From positions 1 to 54,928 of the forward strand of contig JBDTDV010000009.1 in the NCBI GenBank assembly GCA_039922875.1: 54,928 nt of DNA. The letters run 5' to 3'. How positions within the stretch are numbered: the first letter of the stretch is position 1; each line of letters begins with the position of its first letter. The notes below the pieces were generated by a model. That model did no database searches. It saw only the letters and a program-made list of their open reading frames with translations, and had not been told where the DNA came from. A program made the position numbers and the translations under genes. Origin of the DNA: JBDTDV01 sp039922875. Its GTDB lineage: Bacteria > Actinomycetota > Actinomycetes > Actinomycetales > Microbacteriaceae. Of this stretch, positions 32,345 to 41,454 are shown piece by piece.

Positions 32345-33550
32345 ATGACCTCGACCATTTCTGCAGCGCTAGCCCGTCGCGTAGCCCTGGCTGCGCAAGG
32401 TTTCGGGCGAGCCAGCCCTGCCGCGATCGGCGTTCGCCAGGTCCGCGGACTGATCAGGCGGATCAACCTGTTGCAAATCGACTCGGTCAATGTTTTTGAG
32501 CGCAGCCACTATCTGCCGGCGTTCGCGCGACTTGGCAGCTATGACAAGACGCTCCTCGACCGCCTTGCCTTCGCGCCGGGCGGCGACTACCTCGAGTACT
32601 GGGCGCATGAGGCGGCCATCATTCCGCGCGAGGACTGGCCGCTGCTGCGCTGGCGGATGGAGCAGCATCGGCGCAGTGCCGCCGCCGACCCTGATTCGTG
32701 GTCGGCCAATCACGCACCGATGCTGCGGTGGCTGCGCGCCGAGCTGGCGGCGAACGGGCCGCTTGCCGCCAGCCAGATCGAACATGACGCAAACGTGCGC
32801 ACCGGCCCGTGGTGGGGTTGGTCCGAGGTGAAGACCGGGCTTGAGGTGCTGTTCCGCTGGGGCGAGGTGGTTTCGGCCGGTCGCAGCCGGTTCGAACGCA
32901 CCTACGCGCTGGCTGAAACGGTACTGCCCGACCGGCTGCTCAGCCAGCGGATCGAGACACGGGAGGCCGTCCGAGAGCTGATCCGTCGCTCGGCGCGCGC
33001 CCACGGTGTGGGTACCCTGGGCGACCTCGCCGACTACTACCGGATCAAGCAGGCACCAGCGCGCACTGCGGTCCAGGAGTTGGTCGACGACGGCGAGCTG
33101 GTGCCGGTTGTCGTACACGGTTGGGACCGGTCCGGGAAGCCGGAACCCGCCTGGTTGCATCGGGACGCCCGATTACCCAGGCGAGTCGAGGCGACCGCAC
33201 TGCTGTCGCCATTCGACCCGATGGTCTGGTTCAGGGCCCGCGCACAGCGGATGTTCGACTTCCATTACCGGATCGAGATCTACACGCCGCAGCCGAAGCG
33301 GATCTTCGGCTATTACGTGCTCCCGGTTCTGCTGGACGAGCGCATCGTCGGGCGGGTAGATCTCAAGAGCGACCGGCAGGCCGGCGTGCTACGCGTTCAG
33401 GCTGCCTGGGCAGAGCCGGATGCTCCGGCAGAAACCGCCACCCGCTTGGTGCCCCTGTTGCGGGAGACGGCATCCTGGCAGGGATTAGCCGATGTCGTGA
33501 TCGCCGACCGGGGAAACCTGGCCGCAGAGCTGAAGGCCGCTGCCGGTTAG
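32345..33550 (+). CDS. YcaQ-like winged-helix DNA glycosylase (interstrand crosslink repair family)
   Basis: This is a 401-residue protein of the HTH_42/YcaQ-AlkX superfamily. Signature stretches are IRRINLLQIDSVNVFERSHYLPAFARLG, YLEYWAHEAAIIPREDWP and LLSPFDPMVWFRARAQRMFDFHYRIEIY. YcaQ-type relatives (QxQ or QxD catalytic motif, here LQIDSV) unhook alkylated DNA crosslinks. The start ATG 32345 has no Shine-Dalgarno, but TAATGT lies 8 nt before it. Its end overlaps htpX by 4 bp on the opposite strand. Confidence 0.87.
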   Translation: MTSTISAALARRVALAAQGFGRASPAAIGVRQVRGLIRRINLLQIDSVNVFERSHYLPAFARLGSYDKTLLDRLAFAPGGDYLEYWAHEAAIIPREDWPLLRWRMEQHRRSAAADPDSWSANHAPMLRWLRAELAANGPLAASQIEHDANVRTGPWWGWSEVKTGLEVLFRWGEVVSAGRSRFERTYALAETVLPDRLLSQRIETREAVRELIRRSARAHGVGTLGDLADYYRIKQAPARTAVQELVDDGELVPVVVHGWDRSGKPEPAWLHRDARLPRRVEATALLSPFDPMVWFRARAQRMFDFHYRIEIYTPQPKRIFGYYVLPVLLDERIVGRVDLKSDRQAGVLRVQAAWAEPDAPAETATRLVPLLRETASWQGLADVVIADRGNLAAELKAAAG

Positions 33551-34431
33551 AAGGTGCCGCCCATGGCGTGCAAGCGGGCGACCCGGTCTTCGATCGGCGG
33601 GTGGGTGCTGAACATGCGGGCCATCATGCTCGGCTTCAGCGGGTCGGCAATCCACAGGTGCGACATGGAGGAGTTCTGGCGGCGCATCGGGCGCGCGTAA
33701 GCACCGAGCTTCGCCAGGGCGCTGGCCAGGGCATCCGGATGCCTCGTGGTCATCGCACCGGTGGCATCCGCGAGGTACTCGCGTTGCCGGGAGACGGCCA
33801 TTTGCACCATTCCGGCAACCAACGGCGCCACAATCATGGCGATCAGGCCGAACACCATCACCACAGGGTTGCCGCCATTGTTGCTGTTATTGCGATTGCC
33901 GCCGAAGAACGCCATCCGCAGAAACAGATCCGCGATGAATCCGACCGCGACCACAAGACCGAAGACGATCATCGACACCCGGATGTCGTAGTTCTGCACG
34001 TGGCCCATTTCGTGGGCCATCACGCCTTCCAGCTCTGCGTCGGTCATGATGTCGAGTAAGCCGGTGGTCGCCGCGACCACCGCATGCTGTGGGTCCCGGC
34101 CGGTCGCGAAGGCGTTGGGAGCCGGGTCGTTGACGATATAGACCCGGGGCATCGGGTTGCCGGTGGCAATCGAGAGGTTCTCAACGATGTTCCACAGCCG
34201 CGGGTTATCAGACTTTTGAATTTCCACCGCGCCGGCCATCGCGGTGGCCTGGCTGCCCGCACTGTAGTACTGAAACCAGGCGTACGCGATCGACACGATC
34301 AGGGTGATGATCACGATGGTCCAGTTGCCATAAATGTAGCTGGCCAGAGCACCAAGCCCACCGATGATCGCCAAGAACAGCACGATGATGAAGACGGTGT
34401 TCCGCTTATTCCTGGCAATTGCGCTATACAT
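33547..34431 (-). CDS. htpX: M48-family zinc metalloprotease HtpX
   Basis: This is a 294-residue membrane metalloprotease involved in membrane-protein quality control. Two N-terminal transmembrane helices (about residues 12-32 and 38-55) precede the zinc motif HEMGH (residues 140-144) and the downstream Glu in SRQREYLADATG. Two more hydrophobic segments lie between. It is the second gene after lemA, 29 bp apart, on the same strand; this pair is common. Confidence 0.95.
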   Translation of the reverse strand: MYSAIARNKRNTVFIIVLFLAIIGGLGALASYIYGNWTIVIITLIVSIAYAWFQYYSAGSQATAMAGAVEIQKSDNPRLWNIVENLSIATGNPMPRVYIVNDPAPNAFATGRDPQHAVVAATTGLLDIMTDAELEGVMAHEMGHVQNYDIRVSMIVFGLVVAVGFIADLFLRMAFFGGNRNNSNNGGNPVVMVFGLIAMIVAPLVAGMVQMAVSRQREYLADATGAMTTRHPDALASALAKLGAYARPMRRQNSSMSHLWIADPLKPSMMARMFSTHPPIEDRVARLHAMGGTF

Positions 34432-34460
34432 TGCCGCCTACCAACGGGGACGTGCGGTCA

Positions 34461-35027
34461 TCAAAACTGCACACGCGGCGGCTCGGCAATAGCCGCGATG
34501 TCGGCGACCTCGAAGAAGTCCCGGGAACTGAACCCCAGCCGCTTGGCGAACATGTTGTTCGGGAAGACCTTGATCTTCGTATTCAACTCCCGTACTCCTC
34601 CGTTGTAGAAGCGACGGGATGCCTGAATCTTGTCTTCGGTGTCGACGAGGTCGGCCTGCAGCCGCAAGAAGTTCTGGCTGGCCTGCAACTGCGGATACGC
34701 CTCGGCGACGGCGAAAATGCTCTTCAGCGCGGACTGCATATGATTTTCCGCCACGGAGGCATCGGCCGGGCCCTGGGCGCTGAGGGTCTCTGCCCGCGCC
34801 GTGGTGACCGCCTCGAACACACCACGCTCATGGGCCGCATATCCCTTGACCGTGTCGATCAGGTTCGGGATCAGATCGGCGCGGCGCTTGAGCTGCACGG
34901 TGATATCGCTCCACGCCTCATCGACCCGGACATTCAGCGTCACCAGCGAGTTGTACGTCGACCAGAAGTAGATGCCGATGATCAACAGGATGACGACGAT
35001 GACGATGACGGGAATGAGCCATTCCAT
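34461..35027 (-). CDS. lemA: LemA family protein
   Basis: This is a 188-residue protein. One N-terminal transmembrane helix (WLIPVIVIVVILLIIGIYFW) is followed by long amphipathic helices with the family core LNVRVDEAWSDITVQLKRRADLIPNLIDTVKGYAAHE. Function is unclear in general; LemA is often encoded with HtpX as here. ATG 35027 follows AAGGAG. An inverted repeat at 35057-35068 lies in its leader or promoter. Confidence 0.94.
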   Translation of the reverse strand: MEWLIPVIVIVVILLIIGIYFWSTYNSLVTLNVRVDEAWSDITVQLKRRADLIPNLIDTVKGYAAHERGVFEAVTTARAETLSAQGPADASVAENHMQSALKSIFAVAEAYPQLQASQNFLRLQADLVDTEDKIQASRRFYNGGVRELNTKIKVFPNNMFAKRLGFSSRDFFEVADIAAIAEPPRVQF

Positions 35028-35056
35028 GGCGAGGACTCCTTGTGCTGTGTTGCGAG

Positions 35057-35068
35057 GTCTTTTAAGAC
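35057..35068. promoter_or_regulatory. Inverted repeat upstream of lemA-htpX
   Basis: GTCTT-TT-AAGAC lies 30 bp before the lemA start. It could be an operator for a dimeric regulator. A 2-nt spacer makes an RNA hairpin unlikely. Confidence 0.35.
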
Positions 35069-35200
35069 TTTGGGCAATTCGTGTCGTGCGCGGACGCAGA
35101 TGGACGCGGATTTATCCTAACCGCGACCCCTGGAAGTCTCACCTGCTTCCCACCACACTCAAAGCAATCTCAGCGTGCTCATCGGGAAGTCGGACCGGGC

Positions 35201-35206
35201 TAGGCT
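35201..35206 (+). promoter_or_regulatory. Leaderless promoter -10 of the TetR gene
   Basis: TAGGCT ends 6 nt before GTG 35213, and no Shine-Dalgarno is present. Confidence 0.5.
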
Positions 35207-35212
35207 CGCCTC

Positions 35213-35902
35213 GTGAGCGAAGCTGACAGCGGTTCCGGCACCGGGCGCGGCAGAAAGCGACAGCGCGGGCGGCCCCGCGCCGACGCGGCGGTGGACACCA
35301 AGAAGCGAATCACCCGTGCCGCAGCTGCGGAGTTCGCCGACCGGGGCTACGAGGCGGCGTCGCTACGATCGATTGCGCGCCGCGCCGGGGTCGATCCAGC
35401 GCTGGTGCATCACTATTTCGAGGATAAGGCCGATTTGTTCACTACGACCGTCGGCGCCCCAATCCGTCCGGACCGACTGCTGTCGGTCATCCTGGCCGGT
35501 CCGCACGAGCAGATCGGCGAAGGCCTGGTACGTTACCTGCTCGGCTCCCTGGTCGACCCCACGGCACAAACCCGGATCGTCGCGCTGTTGCGTACGGCGA
35601 TCGGCCACAATCCAGCCAGCGGCCTGCTCAAAGAGTTCCTGATCCGCGAGGTCATGCTCCGTTTGGCGTCGGCGACCACCGATGAGAACGCCGAGCTTCG
35701 AGCCAACCTGGCGGCGAGCCAGGTCGCCGGCCTGTTGATGCTGCGTTACGTGCTCAGGGTCGAGCCGCTCGCCTCCGCGCCGATCGACGAGGTGGCCGCG
35801 CGGGTCGGGCCGGTGATCCAATGGCAATTGTTCGGTACTGCTCTCATCAGACCCGACGCCGACACCAGGCCTCTTGACAGCGAAGGATTAGTCGGAGAAT
35901 AA
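35213..35902 (+). CDS. TetR/AcrR-family transcriptional regulator
   Basis: This is a 229-residue regulator. A basic N-terminus (GRGRKRQRGRPRADA) precedes the TetR helix-turn-helix (about residues 27-73, with RRAGVDPALVHHYFEDKADLF), and a C-terminal TetR_C-type ligand domain of about 150 residues follows. It lies directly before an ABC-2 exporter ATPase and permease on the same strand and probably controls them. A perfect inverted repeat spans its stop codon and the next ribosome site. Confidence 0.9.
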   Translation: MSEADSGSGTGRGRKRQRGRPRADAAVDTKKRITRAAAAEFADRGYEAASLRSIARRAGVDPALVHHYFEDKADLFTTTVGAPIRPDRLLSVILAGPHEQIGEGLVRYLLGSLVDPTAQTRIVALLRTAIGHNPASGLLKEFLIREVMLRLASATTDENAELRANLAASQVAGLLMLRYVLRVEPLASAPIDEVAARVGPVIQWQLFGTALIRPDADTRPLDSEGLVGE

Positions 35903-35908
35903 TTCTCC
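35894..35908. promoter_or_regulatory. Inverted repeat GGAGAAT-A-ATTCTCC over TetR stop and ABC ribosome site
   Basis: Seven-base arms flank a single A. The left arm contains the GGAG ribosome site for the ABC gene (ATG 35911) and the repeat includes the TAA stop of the TetR gene. It could be a TetR operator or a structure that couples translation of the two genes. Confidence 0.5.
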
Positions 35909-35910
35909 GC

Positions 35911-36657
35911 ATGATGAATTCCGCGCCCGCGGTGCAAATCGACCGGTTGCGGGTACGCCGAGGTGGCCGGGACGTGCTGGAAAACATCAGCCTGACGATC
36001 CCATCCGGCCAGGTCGTCGGACTGCTCGGGCCAAGCGGATGCGGCAAGACCACCCTGATGCGGGCCATCGTCGGTGTACAGATCGTCGCGGGCGGTGACC
36101 TGAGCGTGCTGGCAAGCCCCGCCGGCAGCGCCACGCTGCGCAACCGAGTGGGCTACGTCACCCAGGCGCCGAGTGTGTATGACGATCTGACGGTCAAGCA
36201 GAATCTCATCTTCTTCCGCCGAATCCTCGGCGCGGACCGCGGTAGCATCGACCGCGTCATAGCCGCGACCGACCTGGGCGCACACGCCGGTGAACTGGTC
36301 GGCAACCTGTCCGGAGGAGAGCGCAGCCGCGTCTCTCTGGCGATCGCGTTACTGATCACCCCTGAACTCCTGGTACTCGACGAGCCGACCGTGGGCCTGG
36401 ACCCGGTGCTCCGGGCAGAGCTGTGGGCACTGTTCCACTCGCTCGCCGCGGCCGGAACCAGTCTTCTGGTTTCCAGTCATGTCATGGACGAGGCCACCCG
36501 CTGCGACCGGCTGCTGCTGATGCGCGATGGCAGAATTCTGGCCGACGACACCCCGGACGGCCTGTTGGCTGCAACCGGCGCGGACACGATCGAAGGGGCC
36601 TTCCTTGAACTGATCCGCAGGCATCCGAAGCACGCGGTCTCGGGGGGCGAGGCGTGA
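35911..36657 (+). CDS. ABC-2 type exporter ATP-binding protein
   Basis: This is a 248-residue ATPase of the drug/lipid exporter (CcmA/DrrA-like) family. Walker A GPSGCGKTT is at residues 40-48, the signature is LSGGERSRV, Walker B is LLVLDEPTVGLDP and the H-loop is SSHVMDEA. It is encoded between a TetR regulator and its permease; the permease start overlaps its stop by 4 bp. The substrate is unknown, probably a toxic compound or antibiotic by analogy with TetR-ABC-2 sets. Confidence 0.92.
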   Translation: MMNSAPAVQIDRLRVRRGGRDVLENISLTIPSGQVVGLLGPSGCGKTTLMRAIVGVQIVAGGDLSVLASPAGSATLRNRVGYVTQAPSVYDDLTVKQNLIFFRRILGADRGSIDRVIAATDLGAHAGELVGNLSGGERSRVSLAIALLITPELLVLDEPTVGLDPVLRAELWALFHSLAAAGTSLLVSSHVMDEATRCDRLLLMRDGRILADDTPDGLLAATGADTIEGAFLELIRRHPKHAVSGGEA

Positions 36658-37388
36658 ATCCGACCCGAACCATCGCGATGACCGCGCGAGTACTCACCCA
36701 GATACGGCACGACCCGCGCACGCTCGCGTTGCTGATCCTGGTACCGAGCCTGCTGATCGGCCTGGTGGCCTGGATGTTCACCAACACCAACGTTTTCGCC
36801 CAGATCGGACCGGCGATGATCGCGCTGTTTCCGTTCGTGGTGATGTTCCTGGTCACCAGTATCACGACCCTGCGTGAGCGGCGCACCGGAACGCTCGAAC
36901 GGTTGCTGTCTATGCCGCTTGGCAAGGGTGACTTCATTCTGGGCTACACGCTCGCGTTCGGGCTGCTGGCCATCGTTCAGACGGTGATCGCGGTCGGCTT
37001 CGCGGTCTGGGTGTGCGGGCTGAGTGTGAAGGGGTCGGTGTGGCTGCTGCTGGTGGTAGCGGTGGCCGACGCGGTGCTCGGCACCACCCTAGGCGTGCTG
37101 GCCAGCGCCTTCGCACGCACCGAGTTCCAGGTAGTTCAGTTCATGCCGGCGCTGGTGTTCCCGCAGATTCTGCTGGGCGGGATCTTCTTGCCCAGGGACC
37201 AGCTGCCCGACGCCCTACGAATCATCAGCGACTGGCTGCCGCTGTCGCATGCGATCGACGCGTTCAACGCGGTAGCCAGCAACGCGAAGGATGCCCAGTA
37301 CATCGGCGGTGAGCTCCTGATTGTCGCCGCGTATGCGGTCGGTTGCGTGGTGCTTGGTTCGATCACGCTGCGCCGGCGGACCCCGTAG
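36654..37388 (+). CDS. ABC-2 type exporter permease
   Basis: This is a 244-residue membrane protein with six hydrophobic segments. It has the ABC-2 family stretches LRERRTGTLERLLSMPLGKGDFILGY and FPQILLGGIFLPRDQLPDALRIISDWLPLSHAIDAF. It pairs with the ATPase encoded just upstream (4-bp overlap). It converges on the GH1 gene, with 15 bp between stops. Confidence 0.92.
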   Translation: MNPTRTIAMTARVLTQIRHDPRTLALLILVPSLLIGLVAWMFTNTNVFAQIGPAMIALFPFVVMFLVTSITTLRERRTGTLERLLSMPLGKGDFILGYTLAFGLLAIVQTVIAVGFAVWVCGLSVKGSVWLLLVVAVADAVLGTTLGVLASAFARTEFQVVQFMPALVFPQILLGGIFLPRDQLPDALRIISDWLPLSHAIDAFNAVASNAKDAQYIGGELLIVAAYAVGCVVLGSITLRRRTP

Positions 37389-37403
37389 CGGCCCAGCGTT
37401 CCG

Positions 37404-38858
37404 TTACGGGGTATCGGCCGGTGGCACCGCGCGGGTCAGCTCGGCGAACCAGCGGAACGAATCTTTTGGAGTTCGGGTGAAATCGTGGAAGTCCACGTGC
37501 ACCAGACCGAACCGTTGGGTGAACCCGGCGGCCCATTCGAAATTATCCAGCAGGCTCCAGACAAAGTAACCGCGCAGGTCGACTCCGTCGGCGATGGCGG
37601 TTGCTGCGGCATCCAGGTGGGCAGCCAGGTAGTCGATCCGGCGGCGGTCCTCGACCCTGCCACGGGCGGGAGCGGGATCAGGAAAGCTGACCCCGCCTTC
37701 GGTGATGTAGATGGGCGGCAACGCGTCACCATACCGCTTGCGGAGGTCGCGTAACACCGTGCCGAGGAACTCGGGCGCGATAGGCCAGCCGAAGCCGGTT
37801 GTTTCGTGATCTGGCAGCGTGGCGAAGGAGAACGGCAGCGACCGCATCGCCGGCGCCTGCCCGTCAGGCGAGGCGCCCGATGCCGACGCCCCGGCACGAA
37901 CCACCGACGGGAAGTAGTAATTCAGCCCGTAGAAGTCCAGCGGCGCGCCGATCACCTCGAGGTCGCCGGCCGGTGTCGCGTGCAGCGGCGAGAGGATGTC
38001 GCCGAGCCCGTCTGCGATCACCTCCGGTGTGTCCGGATAACGGCCAAGCAGCACCGGATCGGCGAAAATCCGATTGTGGATCAGGTCGAAAAGTTCGGCC
38101 ATGGCGACGTCCGCATCCGAACTGGACGCCGGCAAAGACGGCGAGTGCACATTGGTGATGCCGATCTGACCTGCCACTCCCGTCTCGCGCAACGCTCGCA
38201 CCGCCAGCCCGTGCGCCAGCAGCTGGTGATGAACCGTCGGCAGCGCGTCGAATAGCAGCGCCTTGCCCGGCGCATGCAGGCCGAGCGCGTATCCATTGAG
38301 GGTGACCGTCGCCGGTTCGTTCATGGTGACCCACATCGCGACACGGTCGCCGATGGCATCCGCCATTATCTGGCTGTAGTCGCCGAAGTGCTTGGCGGTC
38401 TCCCGGTTCAGCCAGCCGCCGGCGCGCTCCAGCGGCAGCGGTGTGTCCCAGTGGAACAGCGTGGCCACCGGATCGATGCCGGCCTCAAGCAGGCTGTCCA
38501 CCAGACGGTCGTAATACGCGATGCCGCGCGAGTTGACCCCGCCGGCCAGAGTCCCCTCCGGCAGGATGCGTGCCCAGGCGATGGAGAATCGGGAGGCCGC
38601 AACACCGAGTTCCTGCATCAGCTCGATGTCTTGCCGGTACCGGTGGTAACTGTCGGCTGCGGTGTCGCCGGTCGAGCCGTCGCGAATTCGACCTCGAGTG
38701 TGTGCGAAGGCATCCCAGGAGGACGATCCGCGACCGCCCTCATCGACGCCGCCCTCGATTTGATAGGCGGAGCTGGCCACCCCGAGGACGAATCCGGCTG
38801 CCAGCCGGGCCCCGAGCGCTCGCGCGTTTGCGGCCTGCCCGCTCTCCAACGCGCTCAT
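37404..38858 (-). CDS. GH1 beta-glucosidase
   Basis: This is a 484-residue family 1 glycoside hydrolase, cytoplasmic, with no signal peptide. It begins FVLGVASSAYQIEGGVDEGGRGSSSWDAF. The acid/base Glu is in TMNEP (E181) and the nucleophile in ITEGG (E387), where most GH1 enzymes have ITENG; the EGG form is also common in actinobacteria. It would hydrolyse beta-glucosides or similar glycosides inside the cell. ATG 38858 overlaps the lactone oxidase stop by 4 bp, making it the last gene of a four-gene operon. Confidence 0.92.
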   Translation of the reverse strand: MSALESGQAANARALGARLAAGFVLGVASSAYQIEGGVDEGGRGSSSWDAFAHTRGRIRDGSTGDTAADSYHRYRQDIELMQELGVAASRFSIAWARILPEGTLAGGVNSRGIAYYDRLVDSLLEAGIDPVATLFHWDTPLPLERAGGWLNRETAKHFGDYSQIMADAIGDRVAMWVTMNEPATVTLNGYALGLHAPGKALLFDALPTVHHQLLAHGLAVRALRETGVAGQIGITNVHSPSLPASSSDADVAMAELFDLIHNRIFADPVLLGRYPDTPEVIADGLGDILSPLHATPAGDLEVIGAPLDFYGLNYYFPSVVRAGASASGASPDGQAPAMRSLPFSFATLPDHETTGFGWPIAPEFLGTVLRDLRKRYGDALPPIYITEGGVSFPDPAPARGRVEDRRRIDYLAAHLDAAATAIADGVDLRGYFVWSLLDNFEWAAGFTQRFGLVHVDFHDFTRTPKDSFRWFAELTRAVPPADTP

Positions 38859-40198
38859 CCGCCGAGCACCGTGCTCAGGTAGCGATTCGAGAAGACTCGG
38901 TTTGGATCCAGCCGGTCCCGCACGGCCAGAAAATCGTCGAAGCGGGGATACGCCGCGCGCAGCGACACCGCGTCACGATAGTGCATTTTGCCCCAGTGCG
39001 GTCTGCCGTCGTGTGTCATCATGATCTCCTCAACCGCTCGAAAATAATCTTCCGGGTCTTCCCGAAAGTAACGGTGCACGGCGATATAGCCGGTATCGCG
39101 ACCATACGCGGTGGAGAGCCAGTTGTCGTCTGCTGCGGCTGAGCGCACTTCGACCGGGAAGGAGATCTGCCAGCCGCGCGTGGTGATCAGGGCTTTCACC
39201 GCCCGCAGCGCTTCCGGTACCGCGGCGCGGGGCAACGCGTACTCCATTTCGCGGAATCGCACTGCGCGATGGCTGGTGAAGACTCGGGCGGAGTCGTCGG
39301 TAAACTCCCGATTTCCGGTGAGTTTGTCGGCATACCTACTGAACGCCGGGATCACCACGGGAGCGAGCGTACCGAGTCCGCAGAGGGCCCGAAACAGACC
39401 GTTCGCGATCAGTTCATCATCGACCAAGCGACTCAGCCGGCCAAGCGGATGCCGCTCGGCGCCAGCCGGCAAGCGGGTGTTCGTCTTCGTCAACGCGGTC
39501 TCGGTGTGCGGGAACCAGTAGAACTCGAAATGGTCCTCCCGAGCGGAACGCTCTACATACGAGTCGATGACCTCTTCTAACGGGGCGGGCCGTTCCAGCG
39601 CGTGCAGCGTGAACGCCGGGACGCACTGCAAGGTGATGTCCACCACAACGCCCAATGCGCCCAGGCCCAGTCGTGCGGCTGGCAGCAGTTCGGCGTTTTC
39701 GACGTCGCTGATCGTGAGCAGTTCGCCGGTGGCGGTGACCAGGGTCAGCGCGGTGATCTGGGTGGCCAACCCGCCGAAGTGACCACCGGTGCCGTGGGTT
39801 CCAGTGGACGTCGCCCCGGCGATACTCTGCCGGTCCACGTCGCCCAGGTTGGTCATCGCCAGTCCGGCCGCACCGAGCATGGCCGGCAGCTGATGCAGTC
39901 TGGTTCCGGCGGCCAGGCGCACCCTGCCGCGCTCGGCGTCGACCGAGATGACTCCGGATAGCTCGGACAGGTCCAGCTGGAGGCCCGGAGCCACCGCGAT
40001 GCCGGTGAAGCTGTGACCGGCCCCCACTGCCTTGACCCGCAGGCCGCCGGAGGCGGCCGCGGTGACGGCCCGCTGCACCGCAGCGACACTGTTCGGCCGC
40101 TCTACACGAACCGGACGCACGGACTGGGTCCTCCCCCAGTTACGCCAGGTGCCTGATCTCCATTGCCCGGGATCGGGGGAACCCGCTGCCGCGTTCAC
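38855..40198 (-). CDS. FAD-dependent D-arabinono-1,4-lactone oxidase-family protein
   Basis: This is a 447-residue flavoprotein of the VAO/aldonolactone oxidase family. The N-terminal FAD domain has KAVGAGHSFTGIAV, where H62 is the usual covalent FAD-linkage site, and STGTHGTGGHFGGLATQI. The C-terminal ALO domain ends YPRFDDFLAVRDRLDPNRVFSNRYL. Relatives include L-gulonolactone oxidase, sorbitol/alditol oxidase and D-arabinono-lactone oxidase, so the substrate is a polyol or aldonolactone. GTG 40198 overlaps the preceding gene in GTGA. Confidence 0.9.
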   Translation of the reverse strand: MNAAAGSPDPGQWRSGTWRNWGRTQSVRPVRVERPNSVAAVQRAVTAAASGGLRVKAVGAGHSFTGIAVAPGLQLDLSELSGVISVDAERGRVRLAAGTRLHQLPAMLGAAGLAMTNLGDVDRQSIAGATSTGTHGTGGHFGGLATQITALTLVTATGELLTISDVENAELLPAARLGLGALGVVVDITLQCVPAFTLHALERPAPLEEVIDSYVERSAREDHFEFYWFPHTETALTKTNTRLPAGAERHPLGRLSRLVDDELIANGLFRALCGLGTLAPVVIPAFSRYADKLTGNREFTDDSARVFTSHRAVRFREMEYALPRAAVPEALRAVKALITTRGWQISFPVEVRSAAADDNWLSTAYGRDTGYIAVHRYFREDPEDYFRAVEEIMMTHDGRPHWGKMHYRDAVSLRAAYPRFDDFLAVRDRLDPNRVFSNRYLSTVLGG

Positions 40199-41454
40199 AG
40201 GAACGCCTTGCCCGCGCCGCGGTATGTCGTCAGCACGTCCACCACCCGGTCGCCATCCACAACCTGGAACTCGTTGACGTGTTCACTGAGTTCGCCAGAC
40301 TTGGTGTGCCGGAACCAGACCCGGTCGCCCGGCACGAGGGCTGCGGCGGCCGTGCCGGTGACCGGGGTCTGCACCTCGCCAGCCATCTCCCGCGACACCA
40401 TCGCCAGGCCCTGCGGCCAGACCGGCTGCGGCAGCCGGTCGCCGCCTGGCGGGCCGGATGCCACCCAGCCGCCACCGAGAATGGTCGCCATCTGCGACGT
40501 CGGCTTGCGCACGACCGACAGCGCAAACGCCGCGGCCGGAGCCGGCCGGAACGAGGCGTAACCGTCGAAGAGATGACCGGCCAGCAGGCCGCTGCCCGCC
40601 GCTATCTCGGTGGTCGACGCATCCGCCGCGGTGAACTCCAGCGAGCCGGTTCCGCCGCCGTTGACGAACTCCAGGTCGGCGATTTGGCGAACCGCCGCCA
40701 CCGCCCGGCCACGCCGCTCGATCAGCTCCGCCGCGGAGGACCGCTGCATCCAGCGCACCGTGGCACCCCACGCCGGTCGGCCCGGCGGACGGTCAACCTG
40801 ACCGGCGATTTGCGCCTCGTAGGACATCATCCCGACCAGAAAGAAGCCGGGGCGCTTGAGGATGGCTGCCGCGAGCGCCCGGGCAGAACCGGCGGTGGCG
40901 ACCGGGGAACGCCACACGCCGATGTGACCAAGCGGCCGGGTGATCCAGGATGCGTCAAGTTCCAGGCAGACCCGGATTGGCTCGCGGCGCCCGGGCGGCA
41001 GGACGGCGTCGATGACATCGAGCTGGGCAAGCGAGTCGACCATGACCGTGATCCGGGCGGCGTGCTCCGCGGAGGTCGCCAGGCTCAAGATCGCCGCACG
41101 ATCGACGGTGGGATAGGCCACGACGATATCCTCAATAGCCGGGTGCTCCGCGGATTCGGACGCCAGCCAGAGGGCCTCTGGGAGCGTGTACGCCAGTACA
41201 CCGTGATATCCCGGCAGCGCCAGCACGGCATCCAGGATCGACCGGACCCTGACCGATTTAGAGGCGACCCGAATGGGTTTGCCGGCGGCCCGCACCAGCA
41301 TGTCCTGCGCGTTGTGCCGGAGCGCACCCAGATAGACGGCAGCGATCGGAGGGTCCAGCGCCGCAGTGGCGTGAGTCATCGCCGACCAGTATCGGGCCGG
41401 CGCCCGCCAGGGCATGCCCTCTCGCGAGTCTGCTGCGGATAAATCAAGAACCAT
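40195..41454 (-). CDS. PLP-dependent amino acid deaminase/aldolase (D-threonine aldolase/alanine racemase-like)
   Basis: This is a 419-residue protein with an alanine-racemase-type barrel. The PLP lysine is K66 in IRVASKSVRVRSIL, and a C-terminal D-Ser dehydratase-like domain has LVPGDRVWFRHTKSGELSEHVNEF. The latter contains a His that may bind metal, as in D-serine dehydratases and D-threonine aldolases. ATG 41454 shares one base with the TGA of the MFS gene. It lies between a transporter and a lactone oxidase, so it probably acts on an amino-acid-like or amino-sugar-derived intermediate; the substrate is unknown. Confidence 0.88.
   Translation of the reverse strand: MVLDLSAADSREGMPWRAPARYWSAMTHATAALDPPIAAVYLGALRHNAQDMLVRAAGKPIRVASKSVRVRSILDAVLALPGYHGVLAYTLPEALWLASESAEHPAIEDIVVAYPTVDRAAILSLATSAEHAARITVMVDSLAQLDVIDAVLPPGRREPIRVCLELDASWITRPLGHIGVWRSPVATAGSARALAAAILKRPGFFLVGMMSYEAQIAGQVDRPPGRPAWGATVRWMQRSSAAELIERRGRAVAAVRQIADLEFVNGGGTGSLEFTAADASTTEIAAGSGLLAGHLFDGYASFRPAPAAAFALSVVRKPTSQMATILGGGWVASGPPGGDRLPQPVWPQGLAMVSREMAGEVQTPVTGTAAAALVPGDRVWFRHTKSGELSEHVNEFQVVDGDRVVDVLTTYRGAGKAFL

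Noticed and set aside
37690..37710. GH1 nucleophile motif ITEGG instead of ITENG as a defect
   Set aside because: The Glu is intact and the EGG variant is common in actinobacterial GH1 enzymes, so loss of activity is not implied.
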